From: Anseranas semipalmata
Taxonomy: Eukaryota > Chordata > Aves > Anseriformes > Anseranatidae
DNA: 64,000 nt
NCBI GenBank assembly: GCA_013399115.1
Contig: VXAA01006474.1
Span: forward strand, 269,010 to 333,009
Direction of reading: 5' to 3'
Positions within the stretch are counted from its first letter, which is position 1; each line of letters opens with the position of its first letter. Position numbers and translations under genes: made by a program. The notes beneath the pieces were generated by a model. The model saw nothing but the letters and a program-made list of their open reading frames with translations, was not told the DNA's origin and searched no databases. Below, piece by piece: positions 14,306 to 27,670 of the stretch.

Positions 14306-14652
14306 AGATCTGAAAGTCTTTTGGGGTATTGTATTTTCCTGATTCTTTGTGCGAGAAAGTGAAAAAGGCCATTGCCTTTACACACAAGGCTAAATGACTT
14401 CTGGAGTTCTGCATCAGTTTGTACCACAGTGATGGATATGACGCTCCCAGACTTTAATTCCTATTTAATCTCTTTATGGGATATTTCAAATAATGAATAT
14501 GGCAGATTATGCATGAAAAGTGGGAAATAAATCTTTTTAAGGTTTCAAAACATGTGGTCTACAGGAAAGCACCAGGGAATAGTTTCAGTTTCATATTTTA
14601 TGATACCAGGATTGTATACCTGATTTGTCAGATTCTTAGTTCAGTCACCCAA

Positions 14653-14736
14653 AGTGCCTGATCCAGCAAAGTCAGATGGAGGCTGTTGTTTTTCAGGACC
14701 TTTCAGGAAGTTCAGCACCTTTTAGGATTAGGCCTG
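14653..14736. repeat. Decayed inverted-repeat interspersed element
   Basis: The left end TGCCTGATCCAGC and the right end CAGCACCTTTTAGGATTAGG, followed by CCTG, resemble the termini of the same short sauropsid repeat group as at 8989-9099. The interior is poorly preserved. Confidence 0.4.
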
Positions 14737-15759
14737 GGGTGATAAACTTGACCGTAAGTGAGAAGCCAGAGACAAGAAGCTGATTCGAGGTTATACAGCA
14801 ATAAAAGTAATAAATGGACATCAAATCCAGTTTGTCTTATTCATGCAAGTAGTTTCTTTTTTTTTTTTTTTTCCCCACGTAGCTACTTGCACTGAATGAA
14901 GAAGATCTGCCCCTTTATATACAATATTTGAGGACCACTATGTAAGGCAGTATCTTAAAGTAGTTTTGAAACATTTTTGTGATAGCTTGAGATTTGTCCC
15001 ACGGATTTGTCCACAGTAGCTTTCTCCGGCAAAGACTCAATATCTGGTTCAGAGCAAAGTCAACTAAGATGTTAGCTGAAACCACATGTATTAATCCTAG
15101 GTTACGTCTCTGGGTTGATGCATGTTGGAAAAATTAGGTGGTATATTTCTTACTCATTATATCATCAAGTAATACATAAATTTGTTTATGAAAGTAGCCG
15201 ATAATGCCTGAAGGCCTGTCCTGTTATTAAAACTACATGAAGCTTTGAACCAAACTCTTAACAGTCAGAAAAAAGAGAGGTGTAGCAACGATAATAATGA
15301 ATAAATAATTTTAATAAGAAGTAACATATTCATACAGAGTCTTGGAAGTTTAATATTCAAAAGCTAGTACTAAACTTTTTTTTTTTCCTAGTGCTGTATG
15401 TATAGGTAAGCCTGCTGAGGCTAGCTGGCATGCATATTCATTGTAAGGATTCAGAATATATTTTTATTCCTCTGTATTTTTACATATAAAGCTATAGGGT
15501 ACAGTTTTACTAGAAGAGAGCTATCTTTTGTAAGAGAGAAAATTCCTTATAGAAAGGCCCAAACATCCAGACTGTGAAAAATCAAACTTCCTAATAAATA
15601 ATGCTTCACTGGAGATGCATTATTTCAGAATGCACAGCTCTCATGAAGGTGAACTGTATGAAGTATGAAAAACTCTTAAAGAACAATGACTTTTTTCAGC
15701 TGAGGAAGATACAGGAAGAGAGTAGCCCTTATTAATTCATCTTTTCCTTTCAAGTTTGA

Positions 15760-15850
15760 GGGGCCCGTCCTTGTGTTGATATGTATGAGTAATTCCCATT
15801 AATGGTGATGGGAGTTACGCATGTGCACTGACAGAAGAATAGACCCCTTA
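15760..15850. repeat. 91-bp inverted-repeat interspersed element (MITE-like)
   Basis: It starts GGGGCCCGTCCTTGTG and ends GAATAGACCCCTTA. The interior holds the near-palindrome AGTAATTCCCATTAATGG, followed by TGATGGGAGTTACGCATG. This arrangement closely matches a remembered short repeat with a GAGTAACTCCCATTGA-type core. Non-coding. Confidence 0.55.
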
Positions 15851-17069
15851 GTGTTCAAAGCACATGAAATTTACATTTTTTCCATTGCTGTAATTGAGAT
15901 GTTGACAAATTGGAGAATATTGATGAGCCTTTGTTTTAAGTATTTCTTGCCAAGTTTGTTTTATTTTTTCATGGTTTGAACAATGGTGTGGGTTCAGCAG
16001 CAATGAATAATCAGGGTAGAGTAAAGATAACTTTGTATTTCAATATTTTGATGTGCCAATATGAAATAAATTGTCTTAGGCAAATGGAATATGCTGTTTT
16101 AATCATTAGCTATGCATGAAAGAAAAATTGATGTTGACATCTTTGCTGTAAAATCGTTGTAATGGGGCCTTCCTTACAATTCATTTTTGTAAAATTCATT
16201 TTGTACATTTTGCAGCAATTGAACAATCCCTGCACTGTGAATAGGCAGAATTCCCAGAAATACTGAGACAGTTGGCCCAGTAACTGCTGAGCTCACACTG
16301 CACACCACATGCACATTAACCATAATGATGCCAGAGCCAGCTTAGCTAAATATAGTCACATTTTAGTATCCTCCCATCCTTTCTTTTCTTTCCTTCTATT
16401 GCATGAACAAATACAGCTTCTTGCAGTTTTTGTTAGATTGGTGGGTTGGGGGAACATTTATGTCCCTACCCACTATTCAGTAAGTAGCAGTAAAATTTCA
16501 TAGTGAATCTTTGCTTCACTATACTGTTTTCTAATAATCAGTCTGGTGGGAGCTGCAGACTCCTCACCGTTCATTAAATTAAAGCTTAGAATGTGGGGGA
16601 TTTAAAATATTATACTCGTTTTTAACATCCTCACCTTACTCTTATTTTTTAATCCATGTAGTTCTATTTATATTTAGGTTTGTATAAAAAAAAAAAAATC
16701 TATCAATATATACGCATTAGAAAACATTTACTTCCATATTTGAATGTGTTGTGCAGGGGTTTCAAGCGCAGCCCAGGAAAACTCTGTCAATGGAATGTTT
16801 TCATAGTGGCAGTAATCTCTTTAAAATAACCCTAAATACAATATGACAGATGCCATCTGGAATAATCTTTTGCTAGTTCCTTTCAACTTTTATTTTTTCC
16901 TACAGCTAAGTTCATCTAAAACTGGTCACTTACTGTTGTGGTAAACATAGTGGACTCTTTCCTCCCTTGTATACGTGAATGTTCAGAGAAAATAACTAAA
17001 CAATTTTACTTAAGAGATCGCTACTGTTGAGATGTTTTCCTCTGACTTCACGTTGCTGTTTTTTTAAAT

Positions 17070-17107
17070 GTGTGTGTGTGTGTTTATATATTTATTTATA
17101 TATTTGT
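17070..17107. repeat. TG microsatellite followed by an A/T-rich repeat
   Basis: (TG)7-8 is followed by TTTATATATTTATTTATATA. Simple sequence. Confidence 0.85.
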
Positions 17108-18329
17108 ATTTCAAAATGAAAAAGGTAGGATTCCCCCTTAGGCCACTCTTTCCATCTCAGATCCTACTCAGCCTAACCCAATTTGCCTCTGAATGTTAGA
17201 TAACATCCCATTTGCTAAATTATAATTGTATGCTTGTTACAATATTAATGGTTTCATAATGCAACACATTCGAACATACAGTAGCAAGTGCTTAAATGTC
17301 TTCCTGTGTTGTTACAGACTGACTAATTTCTTCCTATATGTGCCAACTTATTTGAAAGATCTAGTGTTGGAATCTCTGGATTTTTTTTTTTTAACTTAGT
17401 CGTGTAAAGGGATGTCTCCTGATGCCTGTTAGAGTTTAATTTAGAGTAGTAATTAAACTTGAATACTGCCTCATAAACAAAAGATAAACAATAAACCAGC
17501 CACGTTCCCTGCTGTTTCATAGCTTTCTTTCCCAGATGTTTTAGCCTGATAATTTTTACACAGTGAACTACCTAGCAAAGAGTGCTATGGACAGAGGTCA
17601 AAGCCTAGTTCTTTGTAATGAGGTTTTTAAAAACTTTTTTGTAAACGAAATACTGTAGAATTTTCCTTTGTACAGCTGATAAAATTCTAAGATAGTGAAG
17701 GACGCTCATTAATTGACTTAGCAATTCTCTCCCTCTTGTTTAACAAGATGGCACTAATTAAAAAAAAAAAACAACACAACTTTTTTTTTATACTGTTGAT
17801 GACCAAGGAATCTTGCTGTTTCTTAATATTACTGTGCATGGGCAATATGTTAAAGTCTTCTGCCACCCTTAATAAATAAAAAGTACTTGTACAGGAGCTG
17901 CTCTCTCCATGTTGATTGTGAGTAGCTACAGAACTGTTCACAGTGGAGTGCTTGTAATGTTTTTAGACGCCTCCTCAGGCTGCTGGAGCTTGCGTGTCCA
18001 TTTCTGGACTGCTCCAGTGTCAGCCATGATCTTTCTAATTGCCAGGTAGGAGTGGGCCGCTCGACTGCAGAAGCCATGTTATTTTCACTGGGTGGGGTAA
18101 TTACTGAAAGCTGAGAATAGCTGCACTAAAGACACAGGGATACTTTCATGATCCCATTAGCATAAGAGTGGGTAAATTATTCATGCCAAGTGAGGATTCT
18201 ATGGGGAAAAGTATAGTTAATGTACATAGTTTTTAAATGTATCCCTTTCTGCTCTGAGACTAAATTCTTGTTGGATTCAGTTCTCAGACATTTACGGGAA
18301 AGCTCTAGTGGCATGTTAGACGCAGTTCA

Positions 18330-19035
18330 TCTCTCTCTGTTTGCAGCGCTCTCAATAGAGACCATCTGGCAAAGATCCAAAAGGTGATTAAACAAAATGA
18401 TCAGCTCTTGTTGCTGTGTTACATGTCCAATACTCTGGATTAAAAAACATGACCCACAACAGTCGGCTAACATCATCTCTTTTTTCCCTCTTTTTTTTCC
18501 CTCCTCCCTTCCCCTGTAAGAATTCAGATGGTCCACAAATGTCTATGCCATCTTTGTGTCCTTATGGCCCATAATCATGAACAGGTTGTGCAAATGGCTC
18601 TTTCTGTAACACGGTCTGTTCCAGCAGCATAGAAACATTTCATATTAATTGGGTCAGTCTAATGTTCATAATGACATGGGGAAAAATTACCCAAATGTGT
18701 TCTTATAGTAAACACTTAAAATGTGTCTTTCTGCTATTAGAAAGTGAAATTTGACATCAGGCTCATGTGGCTGATTTATTTTTTAAGACTGAAGAAAATC
18801 AAAGCATGACACCGTCGTCTGCTGAAAATAGTTTAAAGCCCCTTCTAACCAAACAAAAAGGAGAGGGAGGGGGGAATGAGCTGTGGTTTAACACCACAAT
18901 CAGGGATGAATTTACAGTGCTATTCAGAAGAGTACTCCCTTATCATAAACAAGCTGATAATCACACTGAATCTAACTCCCAATTAGCTCTTTCCTCACTC
19001 GCAGAGATCAGCATACATGTCCTCCTTAAGCCGTG
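18330..19035. other. Repeat-free intronic block, candidate conserved enhancer
   Basis: About 700 bp, interrupted only by a T/C-rich stretch at 18480-18515. Homeodomain/POU/SOX-like words are frequent: GGTGATTAAACAAAATGATC near 18382, ATTAATTGGG near 18643, GCTGATAATCAC near 18953 and CCCAATTAGCTC near 18978. No repeat or sustained codon pattern is seen. MEIS2 introns in vertebrates are known to be rich in conserved non-coding elements; assigning this block is inference. Confidence 0.3.
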
Positions 19036-19654
19036 ATATGTTGCTGTTGAGTCAGACAGAACATTTGTATACCTTATGTCATATTCAGAATTTAAGGATT
19101 AATGCTATATATTTACCAGAAAACCCAGCTAATCAGCAAGGTGATTTTTCAAACCAATCACTTCAATGTCTGAGTTAAGGTAAAAATGCCAAGACTGTGA
19201 ATAGGGGACATATGTATCTTATCTTTTTGGGGTTGCACCAAATGCCAAGTACTAGCGTAAATTCAACAGAAACCAGACATTGTTGGAAAGTAATTAAAGA
19301 AATATTGAAATTAAACCTACCATATGAGTGAAATATTTGTAGGCCCGCTTTGTTGCGTACATAGCAATTTACATGGAATTGAACAGCATTTCTTTCTCTT
19401 TCTTCCTGAGTTGTTCTTTGCTAAACACCACCGAGAAATCACCTCTGTGCATTCAGTATCAGGGTCGTCTTCATACTGAGAACACAGTCCAAAATCGGCA
19501 GGTTTACTTAAAGGAGAAATTTATTTTAAAAAAATAATAAATAAGTCCTCCAAACCTATGCCAAGAAAAATCAAATTCCACTTTTGAAAGCTAAAAAGAC
19601 CTACTGATGCTGTCAGCTCTCCTTACTGTGCAAGGTGAAAGCAATAGGTAAAAG

Positions 19655-19900
19655 CTGCAGACGTGTCCGGAGTGCTCAGGGAGGGGAAGTGAGGCTCCCC
19701 CGGCGTCAGCACCGTGTGGCAGATGAAAGGGACCCACATAGCCTTGGGGGTCTTAAGGCTATTACAGGGCAACTCATGCTCTGTTATCATGCTGATTTTC
19801 AATTGATTTTTGGCTGTACAGTACTTGTTGAAGGCCCTCTGGAGTATCAAACACTGCATTATGGCACTACACATTGTAATACGCGTGCCTTTTGTCTTAC
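19655..19900. other. Unique intronic block, candidate conserved element
   Basis: Higher-complexity sequence including GGGCAACTCATGCTCTG and GCTGATTTTCAATTGATTTT, free of recognisable repeats. Overlapping frames on both strands (19635-20078 plus, 19623-19874 minus) have no recognisable product. Regulatory role is conjecture. Confidence 0.22.
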
Positions 19901-20831
19901 TGTCTTTACTTTGCCTGTGATAACCATTCTGCGATTGCTCCAGCTTCTGAGGATGTTTTATATCTGTGGAAGAAGAACAGGTGAAAGAAATTTGACAGCC
20001 ATTTTTAGTTGTCTCTTAACGTGGTTTGACATATTTGTTCATAGTTCTGAATTTTCAAATCAATCTGATTTTAAATGACTGCAAAACATTGCTTTTAACT
20101 ATACAGTTACTTCTTATTTAGGTGACTGATCACAGGGTACCAATCAACCCAGGTCCGGGGTCTAAATATACTTTCTTCTTTCTCAAACTTGCTGTATGAT
20201 TCCTTTACGTAACTGGTACTAGAGATTGTTAAAATTGGAGCTGGGCTTGCAGGAAGCTTTCTATAGGCTGAAGTGAGTAATTTCTCCTACTTTCTAGCTT
20301 CTCCTTTCTCCACTTAAACAATTGTATCTCTCAGGTAGGTTTTTCATTCACTGAAAATCAAGTGATCTACACATAAGTCTTGATAGACTGAGTATTTTTA
20401 AAATCAGATCAGTAGCTAAATATTTACAATATCGTCTTCAAAATAAATGCTTACCGTTTTAACCAGCAGTTTCTACTACACTAGCTTGTGTAAATCTTCA
20501 CACATACAGTGAAAGATGTGAATGAATGTTTAAAAGTCTTTACAAGAATAAAAAAGTACATGTGAAAATGCATGTGGAAACTTAGACTTGCAGCTTTCTG
20601 GTCTAAATTAGCACGTGGTATTATGGGAACTACATCAGAGCAGTGTATTCGTATGTGCCTGCAGCCTTAACTACCTTGCAAGCTGCAGGCATGATCCAAA
20701 GAACAAGTATGGTCACCAGGAAGACATCTGTTATTTCGGTGCCCTGCCTGTATTTCCTCATTTTGTTGCCATGAGGTAAGGATATGGATGTCTGCTCAGG
20801 AGCAGCTATCTGCAGAACTGAATCCAATAGG

Positions 20832-20935
20832 ACCTTGTGTAAGTTGCATGGCCTCTCTGACCTGTGTTCTTCCCCATCTGTACAATGGGCACAAGCATAT
20901 TTAAATGTTGCACAAATGCTATGAAATGGTCATCT
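20832..20935 (+). repeat. MIR-like SINE fragment
   Basis: ACCTTGTGTAAGTTGCATGG, then CCTCTCTGACCTGTG and TTCCCCATCTGTACAATGGG, align in order with the 3' half of the ancient tRNA-derived MIR SINE (ACCTTGGGCAAGTTAC ... CCATCTGTAAAATGGG, from memory). Old and diverged. Confidence 0.6.
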
Positions 20936-22169
20936 CTCCATCTGTTGAGCAATGGACTGCTCTTATAGTCCAGGAATGTAGGGTTATGTAGAAAATTCAA
21001 GTATGTTCTTGTATTGGCTTTCATGAATTTCATAATAGCAGCACTGGATATACTGCATTTGTAAATTGTATTTTTTATATTAAAACTTCCTCTTTTTTCA
21101 ACAAAGGTGAAAAAATGTGAATGAAATACCTGTGATCTTAACTTTTTTTTTTTAAATAATAAGACTTTATGAGGTGAGTAATGAAAAATGACACAGATCA
21201 CGTCATCAATTTCTAAATTATATTTTTATAAAGATGAGAGGTCTAAAGTGATATTTCCAATGTTTAAAAAAACATTGTATCATTACATATGTATCTTCCT
21301 CTTTCACTGTTTTTGTTTTGTTTTGTTTTCTTTTCTTTTTTTCTCCCCTCAAACAAGCATAGTAAACATAGACCAAGGAAAGCTTGATTTGTGTTGCCAT
21401 TTAGGTCTTAGGGATCCAAGGGTAATACTGGCTTAGAACAAGATTGTGCAATGCACCGTATTTCTTTTTTCCTCTAGGATTTCCTCACTGCTCTAGAGCT
21501 ACAGAACAGGTTGTGATGTTTAGTGACCTTGCACATCAGTAGTTCTGTCTTTTAAACACAGACATTGATTTTTCTCATCCTGGCATGAGAAGATCTAGCA
21601 TACCCCCTGCTCTGTTGCCTAAGAGCTTTCAGCATGTACGCAGGCAGTGGTGGCTAAGAATGAAGGCTTAGGGCATCAGAACTGGCAGGGGTATCGTAAA
21701 TAGTATGCTTTATATTTAGAATTTTTTGTTAACTATGAAATACGAAGTATTCATTTTGCTGGGAGGGGGGAGATTTAAAATATTTTGTGTAACTATTTTA
21801 TTATTGCTTTTAGTCTTAACACACATACCAGTCTAAATTTAATCACTTGGGTTTCCACAGAACTTAGAATAACATTTCAGAATGCACTGACCAGGAGTCC
21901 TGCTCATAGTACTCAGAAAAGACATGTCTTTTGCTTATGGGCCAGTGGCGGACTCTCCACAAAAGGTTTGAAGGAAGGCAATGAGAATCAGTTAAAAGAA
22001 GTTCTTTCTGCCCAGAGGGCTGAAGAGGAAGGCACTGTCCACTTAAGATCCTGGTCCTTCCTGTGTGGAAATCAGTAGCAATAGTAGGGGCACTACTGCT
22101 TTGACATACACAAAGTTTGGGTCAAACACATCCAAATAAACAGCAAAGCATTATTCTCCTATCTTAGAA

Positions 22170-22193
22170 ACACACATGAACACACACACACAA
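22170..22193. repeat. CA microsatellite
   Basis: ACACACATGAACACACACAC followed by more CA. Simple sequence. Confidence 0.85.
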
Positions 22194-23753
22194 AAAACCC
22201 TCTTCATTGTTGGTCAATTCACATAGAAAGTACTGTCATTAAGATACACAGGTTCTGCAGAAAAACAGCCGTAAGGCTTAATTCTTCCTAATATTTCTGA
22301 TCAAAATTTCATCATGCCTTACATTTTAAGGGACAAATAGTAATAAACACCAGCTTTTTTATTTGATCAGGAAAGTTTTGAATTACTTTTTTCCTCTGAG
22401 GTTTTTAAATGTTAAAGTGTGTTTCAGAGGAAAATATATTTACGATTTTAGTTTGGTTCATTTCTTGAAATACTAACTGTTTCAAATCAGTGGGAGATAA
22501 TAGACTTATGCAGTAAACTCAAAAATACCTTTAAGGAATTTGACTGCTGCTGTTTGATTACATTTTATATAGTAACTCACCTTGTGTGCAGGTATGTATG
22601 AAGCTGGAGGAAGTAAATAATTCTTCGTTTTCTACTCTTACATATGGATGGCTTGTAATTGACTGCCCTAATGCTCAGCTGTCTTTGGGTTATTTGTGAA
22701 GTCATCTTTATCAGCATTAGGAGCAAACACAGTGAAATCATCAGGTGGCAGAGTTGGTACGGTGGCTCAGGTGCCCCTATTCCTACCTACAGCCAGTACG
22801 GTCAGCACAGGAAAGAGCGAGACAAAGTGGTTTCCCTGTGCTCCACTGACTTCCCAGCTGCTCCAGTTCTGAAGTCCATTACAAACCCCAGATGCTCGAG
22901 CTTACACAAGCTAGCCTGGACTGCAGGCCACATAACTTGTTGAAAGAGCTCAAATTATTTTATGGATGGTTACCTTTGTACACTCTTAGCACTATACATT
23001 CCTCATTCACAGGCTAGGTTTGGGATCTTCTAGTACCTTGTGTAAACAGAGCCTTTGCTGTAACTGACAAGGATTGGTGGTGTAGCCATGAGAGTGAGTG
23101 AGGGGAATTCAGCAAATTCTCTATTAAGACGTGATTTGTACCATGACATTTTTTGACAACCCCTGCATTTAATTCTTAAATAAGTAAAGAGGGCTCTTTT
23201 CCTTATAATCTTACATTATGCCCACCAGCTTATTGTAGCTACACTTGTTTAAGCAATTACATTTTTTAAACTTTCCTTGGGCTTCTCCATATGCAGCTGT
23301 GAGTTGGTCATACTTAGATTTAAGGCAGACCCCATTGGCAGAGAGTTCAGCAGAAGCGAATATAGCAAATACAAGCATAGAATTTTATTGCAGGACTTAG
23401 TGCTAAGCTTTTAAATTATTTACGAGCGTAAAATTCAGAAATTCACATGAATTCTCTGTCTAATTTTACACTCCTGCTTAAAGAGGATGGAACATCGCTT
23501 AAATAGCACAAATCAGAGTTTTTCAGCTTGGAGCTTCCTTCCTAATTCCTCCCACCTCAGCTTTACCACTTACTGACGGCTCTCTATTTCGTGGAACTCC
23601 TGACCCCATACATCTGTTAAAGGGGATAGTTCAAGATGAACACAGACTCCTACTCAGTAGGACTGCAGTGTTCTCTTAGCTCCTACTAGATGCTTGAACA
23701 AGCATAGGGCTTAAGTGAAATCCTTTAGCTGAGTCCAAATCTGTTCTTATTTA

Positions 23754-23824
23754 GGGACTAATCCAAAGCCTGTTAAATCAACAGAAAGATTTTGGTTGAC
23801 TTCAGTGAGCTTTGGATCGGGTCC
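23754..23824. repeat. 71-bp inverted-repeat element
   Basis: The left arm GGGACTAATCCAAAGCC and the right arm, which reads GGACCCGATCCAAAGCTC on the other strand, form a strong inverted repeat around a short interior containing GGTTGACTTCAGTGAGC. This is the best preserved example of the inverted-repeat group in the window. Downstream at 23837-23870, GAAATCAATGGAGCTATG looks like a piece of a related element. Confidence 0.6.
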
Positions 23825-23898
23825 TTCCTTGCTAATACATCTGAAATCAATGGAGCTATGTTGGGCTTCTGCCAGTAAAAAAAAAATAAAAAAAAGGG

Positions 23899-24000
23899 GG
23901 AGAGGGATTGTCCTTCTCCTTTATTTGTATGGTACCTAACACAGTGAGGTCCTGGTGCTGAAGCAGTGCTCCCAAGTGCTTTCCTGATACAATAATAATT
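23899..24000 (+). repeat. MIR/CORE-SINE-like 3' tail
   Basis: TTTATTTGTATGGTACCTAA, CACAGTGAGGTCCTGGTGCT and GCTTTCCTGATACAATAATA match in order the tail of a SINE remembered from turtles and crocodilians (GTATGGTGCCTAGCACAATG ... ACAAATAATAATAA). Orientation +. Confidence 0.55.
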
Positions 24001-26556
24001 GTTTTGACCTGATTGCATCACGTGGTGTTCATGGACTCCCAGCCAGTTGGGCAAATAATTCAATTGTTTAAAACATCTAGGTATGCTGTGCATCGACCTC
24101 ATGCCCAAGCATTCTTTCGGTCTTCCAAATGCTCCATATCAAACAATTTTTTGCTAAAAGTAAAAAGGGAGGCTAACAGTTTTTATTTCAGGACAAAATA
24201 GAAACTTTTAGTATTTTTATGCTATCAGATTGCAAAGAAAGTTGTTTTAAATGAAAAACAGTTCACAGAACATGTAAAACTTAATGAGTGTAGCTTTTAC
24301 TGTCAGTTCACTGCCTTGAGAAAATTATGAAAGCCCTCTGCCTTCTCCACAGTCAAAAGGCTACGAGCTTTTTATTATTTCTTTATTACTACCTTTTATT
24401 TTTATTTCTATTTCTCAGAGTTAAACTGAAGTACAAATTAGGATTTGTCACTTGTTAAAGGTTTAAATGTAATAATTAGCATTTTGGAGATGGCAAATGT
24501 TTTTAGTCAAGAAATGGCAAAGGATGAAAAGATCCTATGTGTAAATCGGCATATAACTTCCATTTTTAGAACTGCCTACAACAACCAAAGTAGGACCTCA
24601 GTCTGGCAAGGACTTGCACATTGCTTAACTTCATGTATTGCAAGTTCTTGTATTGAAATAAAGAGGCTCATGGTAGTGTTAACATTGACCACCTCAGCCT
24701 TTGCAGGATTTGTGCATCAATGATGAAATAGCACTTACTAGGAAGCAGATAGTTCATACAAATGTGAATAATCCAGCTGAAAGGCACTCTTGGAACTCTG
24801 TTCTCTGTAAGCATTTCAGCTATGTAATATATATGAATACTGGGAGTTCCTTCTCAAAAATTGCTAAAGGGAAAACTTCCCAGTTGTGTTTTCAATAGAC
24901 TTTTTCATTCCAGTCCTAAACTACAAATATTTTCCTTAAAAAGAAAGTTAGTAAGTTTTGTTTGTTTTAACTTATTAGACTTTGATTATATTTCGTGTGC
25001 TTCTGAGTCCATACACTTAAGATTCATTTTGTGTATTCAGACACTTAATTTCTTCTGTGCAAAACATCTGTTACTATGTGAAAGTGTATCTGAATATGAG
25101 ATTCCTGCTTCATAGTCTTTTTTATTTTTTTATGTGTTAAATTTAGACATATTTTTCCAGATAAAACAAAACATTAATTAAGTCTAATGCTTCTTAATAG
25201 TCTTGTTTTTCAACAGTGCTTTATCCATTTTGTGTAAAATAGTAGATTCCCGTAAGTTTAAAGTATTACATATTTAGTTTTTGATTTAGAAATTATCAGA
25301 ATGCTTAATACATTTAGATGTCTTTCATTTTACAGAAACAGGAATAAGCTGATCTGTGCTAGCATTTGAGCTGACTTACACCTTTGGGTTTTCTGTCCTT
25401 TTGATGCACAAAGACGACTGCAGTGCTCATACTTCAGTTCAAGCAACAATGCAGTTTTCCAGTTAAAAAAAGGCATAACAAAGATTATCTTCATATTTAA
25501 TATTTCTTAGGTTTTGATCACTTTATTGCTTTATTTCAGTGTGTTTAAGGGACCATATCTGAATTTCCCTGAAGTTCACCAACTTCCTTTAGTGCCTTGA
25601 GTTAGTCATAGCTGATAGCTAACCACTCTGTATGTGCTTGTTATTTTTTTTTTCCTGTTTCACCCCTCAGAGTAATGAAATTCATCTTTGTCCACTTCCA
25701 GAAAATCTTCTGTAGTGCATATCTGCAATGATAGATGAAACACTTTTGTTTAGCTGTGAATTGGTTATCCTAATTATTTCCCTGAGATGGATCTTAGTGG
25801 TTCATATTCCCAGCTTTGAGTATAGTTTGGCATAAAATTCTGTCTATGAGCAAGATCTTTATGAAAGAAAGGCTTTATTGATTTTTTTTTCTTTTTTAAA
25901 TCTTTCATTCATTCTATTAATCTATAACTCAGGCTCAACTACAGATTTGCCCTTTTTCTGTTTTGTTTTCTCTTCTGAATCTGAATTTGGGCAGGAATAT
26001 GTTTCATAGTCAGACCTTTCTAATCTGGTAATTCATCAGTGACATTCAGGATTTGGTTTCAAACCCCTCTCTGCTTTCTTGTAAACTAATCCTGCAGTCC
26101 TAGGACCACCAAAGAGAATGTCATTTTAGCTCGAAGTCCACACTGTCAGAATTCAGGTTTACTGTATGCCAGTTAACCCTCCTTTAAGCTCTTCCAAATG
26201 GCTATCAATCTGGTTTGTTTAAAAGAAATAAGCTGTCCTTTTATTTTAGAACTGGTAACGAATTTTACATCTTTCTAAAGCAATTTTCTGCATTCTTACC
26301 AACTTCACTGATGTGAATGTAAAGTACACAATAGGTCAAATTCTGACTTCAGTGGGAGTTGATGGGAGTGCAGTCTGTATATTTGAAAGCAGAATTGATT
26401 CAATCTTTGTGTGCCCGTGCAGCAACAAAATCTTATCTCTATATAATTTGTCCTCATATAATCAGAGAATATAGATTTGAGTTTGTATTTCATGTTATTT
26501 TCTCTGACTACCTTACATGAGCTCAGAGGAGATGCTTATGTTCTTACCAGGGACGT

Positions 26557-26572
26557 GTGTATATATATATAC
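26557..26572. repeat. TA microsatellite
   Basis: (TA)n within GTGTATATATATATACATA. Simple sequence. Confidence 0.8.
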
Positions 26573-27640
26573 ATATTTTTTTCCTTGTTTATTCACATAT
26601 AAACATTTTGCATGCTTCCTTAGAGAATTTCCTTGTAAGGTTCAGTTGTTCTTGAGACTGAGAACTTGTCTAGTGCATAATTTGTAAGCTATGCAGAGAG
26701 CACCCTCCAGCTGAGGCAAACACTAGAACAACTCGTTTGGACCTGGCCTTTTTTTTTGTTTTTGTTTTTGCTTGCCTCTGTAGTGCTCTTGGATGTAAAG
26801 GTCCTAGTGTGAGCTGTGGCTGTAATGAGCGGGATACACCCATGCCTGTCTAGATGTCCAGTGGAGGATCCACGTATCAGTTTTCTGTTCCGGTCTTTTG
26901 GCAAACGGCTGTCTGTTATACCATGATACATTTTATTTTAGATCATTTGAGAAGGATATTGCTTCTGAACACAAAAATGCCCTCTGCTCCTTTGCCTTCT
27001 CAATGTTCATCAGCTACTCTTGTGTTGGCTGTCATATTTCCTGGATCTGGGGTGTAACTTGTATGAACAAAATGAGCTTATCACCTCCAAAAGAGAAGGG
27101 AGAATGTCAGCTACAGGGTGGGCAGGAATGTTTTGGTTAAATTCAGGTGAAACTGTAGATGTTTGCTTGTGTTTTTAATGATTAGTACAAGCTGTATCTC
27201 ACACTTTCAGAAGAAAGACTATTCATTTATACCAAGCTTTTTATGCTTTAAATACCTGACTCACAAGCTTTGTTCTACTCAGATGTTACTTTCTTTCTGC
27301 CTTTTTATAACAGTCCCTTAAACAATTTCATACCTAGTACCTTTTTTTTTTAAGACTGCTATAGGCATGAAACATTGACATCTCAAAACAGGAAAAAAAA
27401 GATTTTCAAACTCATTTAGGCCTTTAACATAGCATTAGAATATTTCCTTCTGTAAATCATCTCTCACATATTAAAAAGCAACTGTCATTTGGCTTCCTTC
27501 CTGCCCTATACGTATTTGAGGTTATAACAATAGCAATTCTAAGCTTAGCTTAGTTTTTTTTTTTTTCTTTCTTTAGGTTGATGACTTGGGGGGGGAAGGG
27601 GAATCTCTCTCTTAGTTACATTAGGTACCCATAAAGGTGT

Positions 27641-27670
27641 TTTTTGTTTGTTTGTTTGTTTGTTTGTTTT
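27641..27670. repeat. (TTTG)n tetranucleotide repeat
   Basis: About six perfect TTTG units flanked by T runs. Confidence 0.9.

Noticed and set aside
19635..20078. 147-codon open frame on the + strand
   Set aside because: No recognisable domain, no family resemblance, and an overlapping frame on the minus strand. More likely a chance frame.
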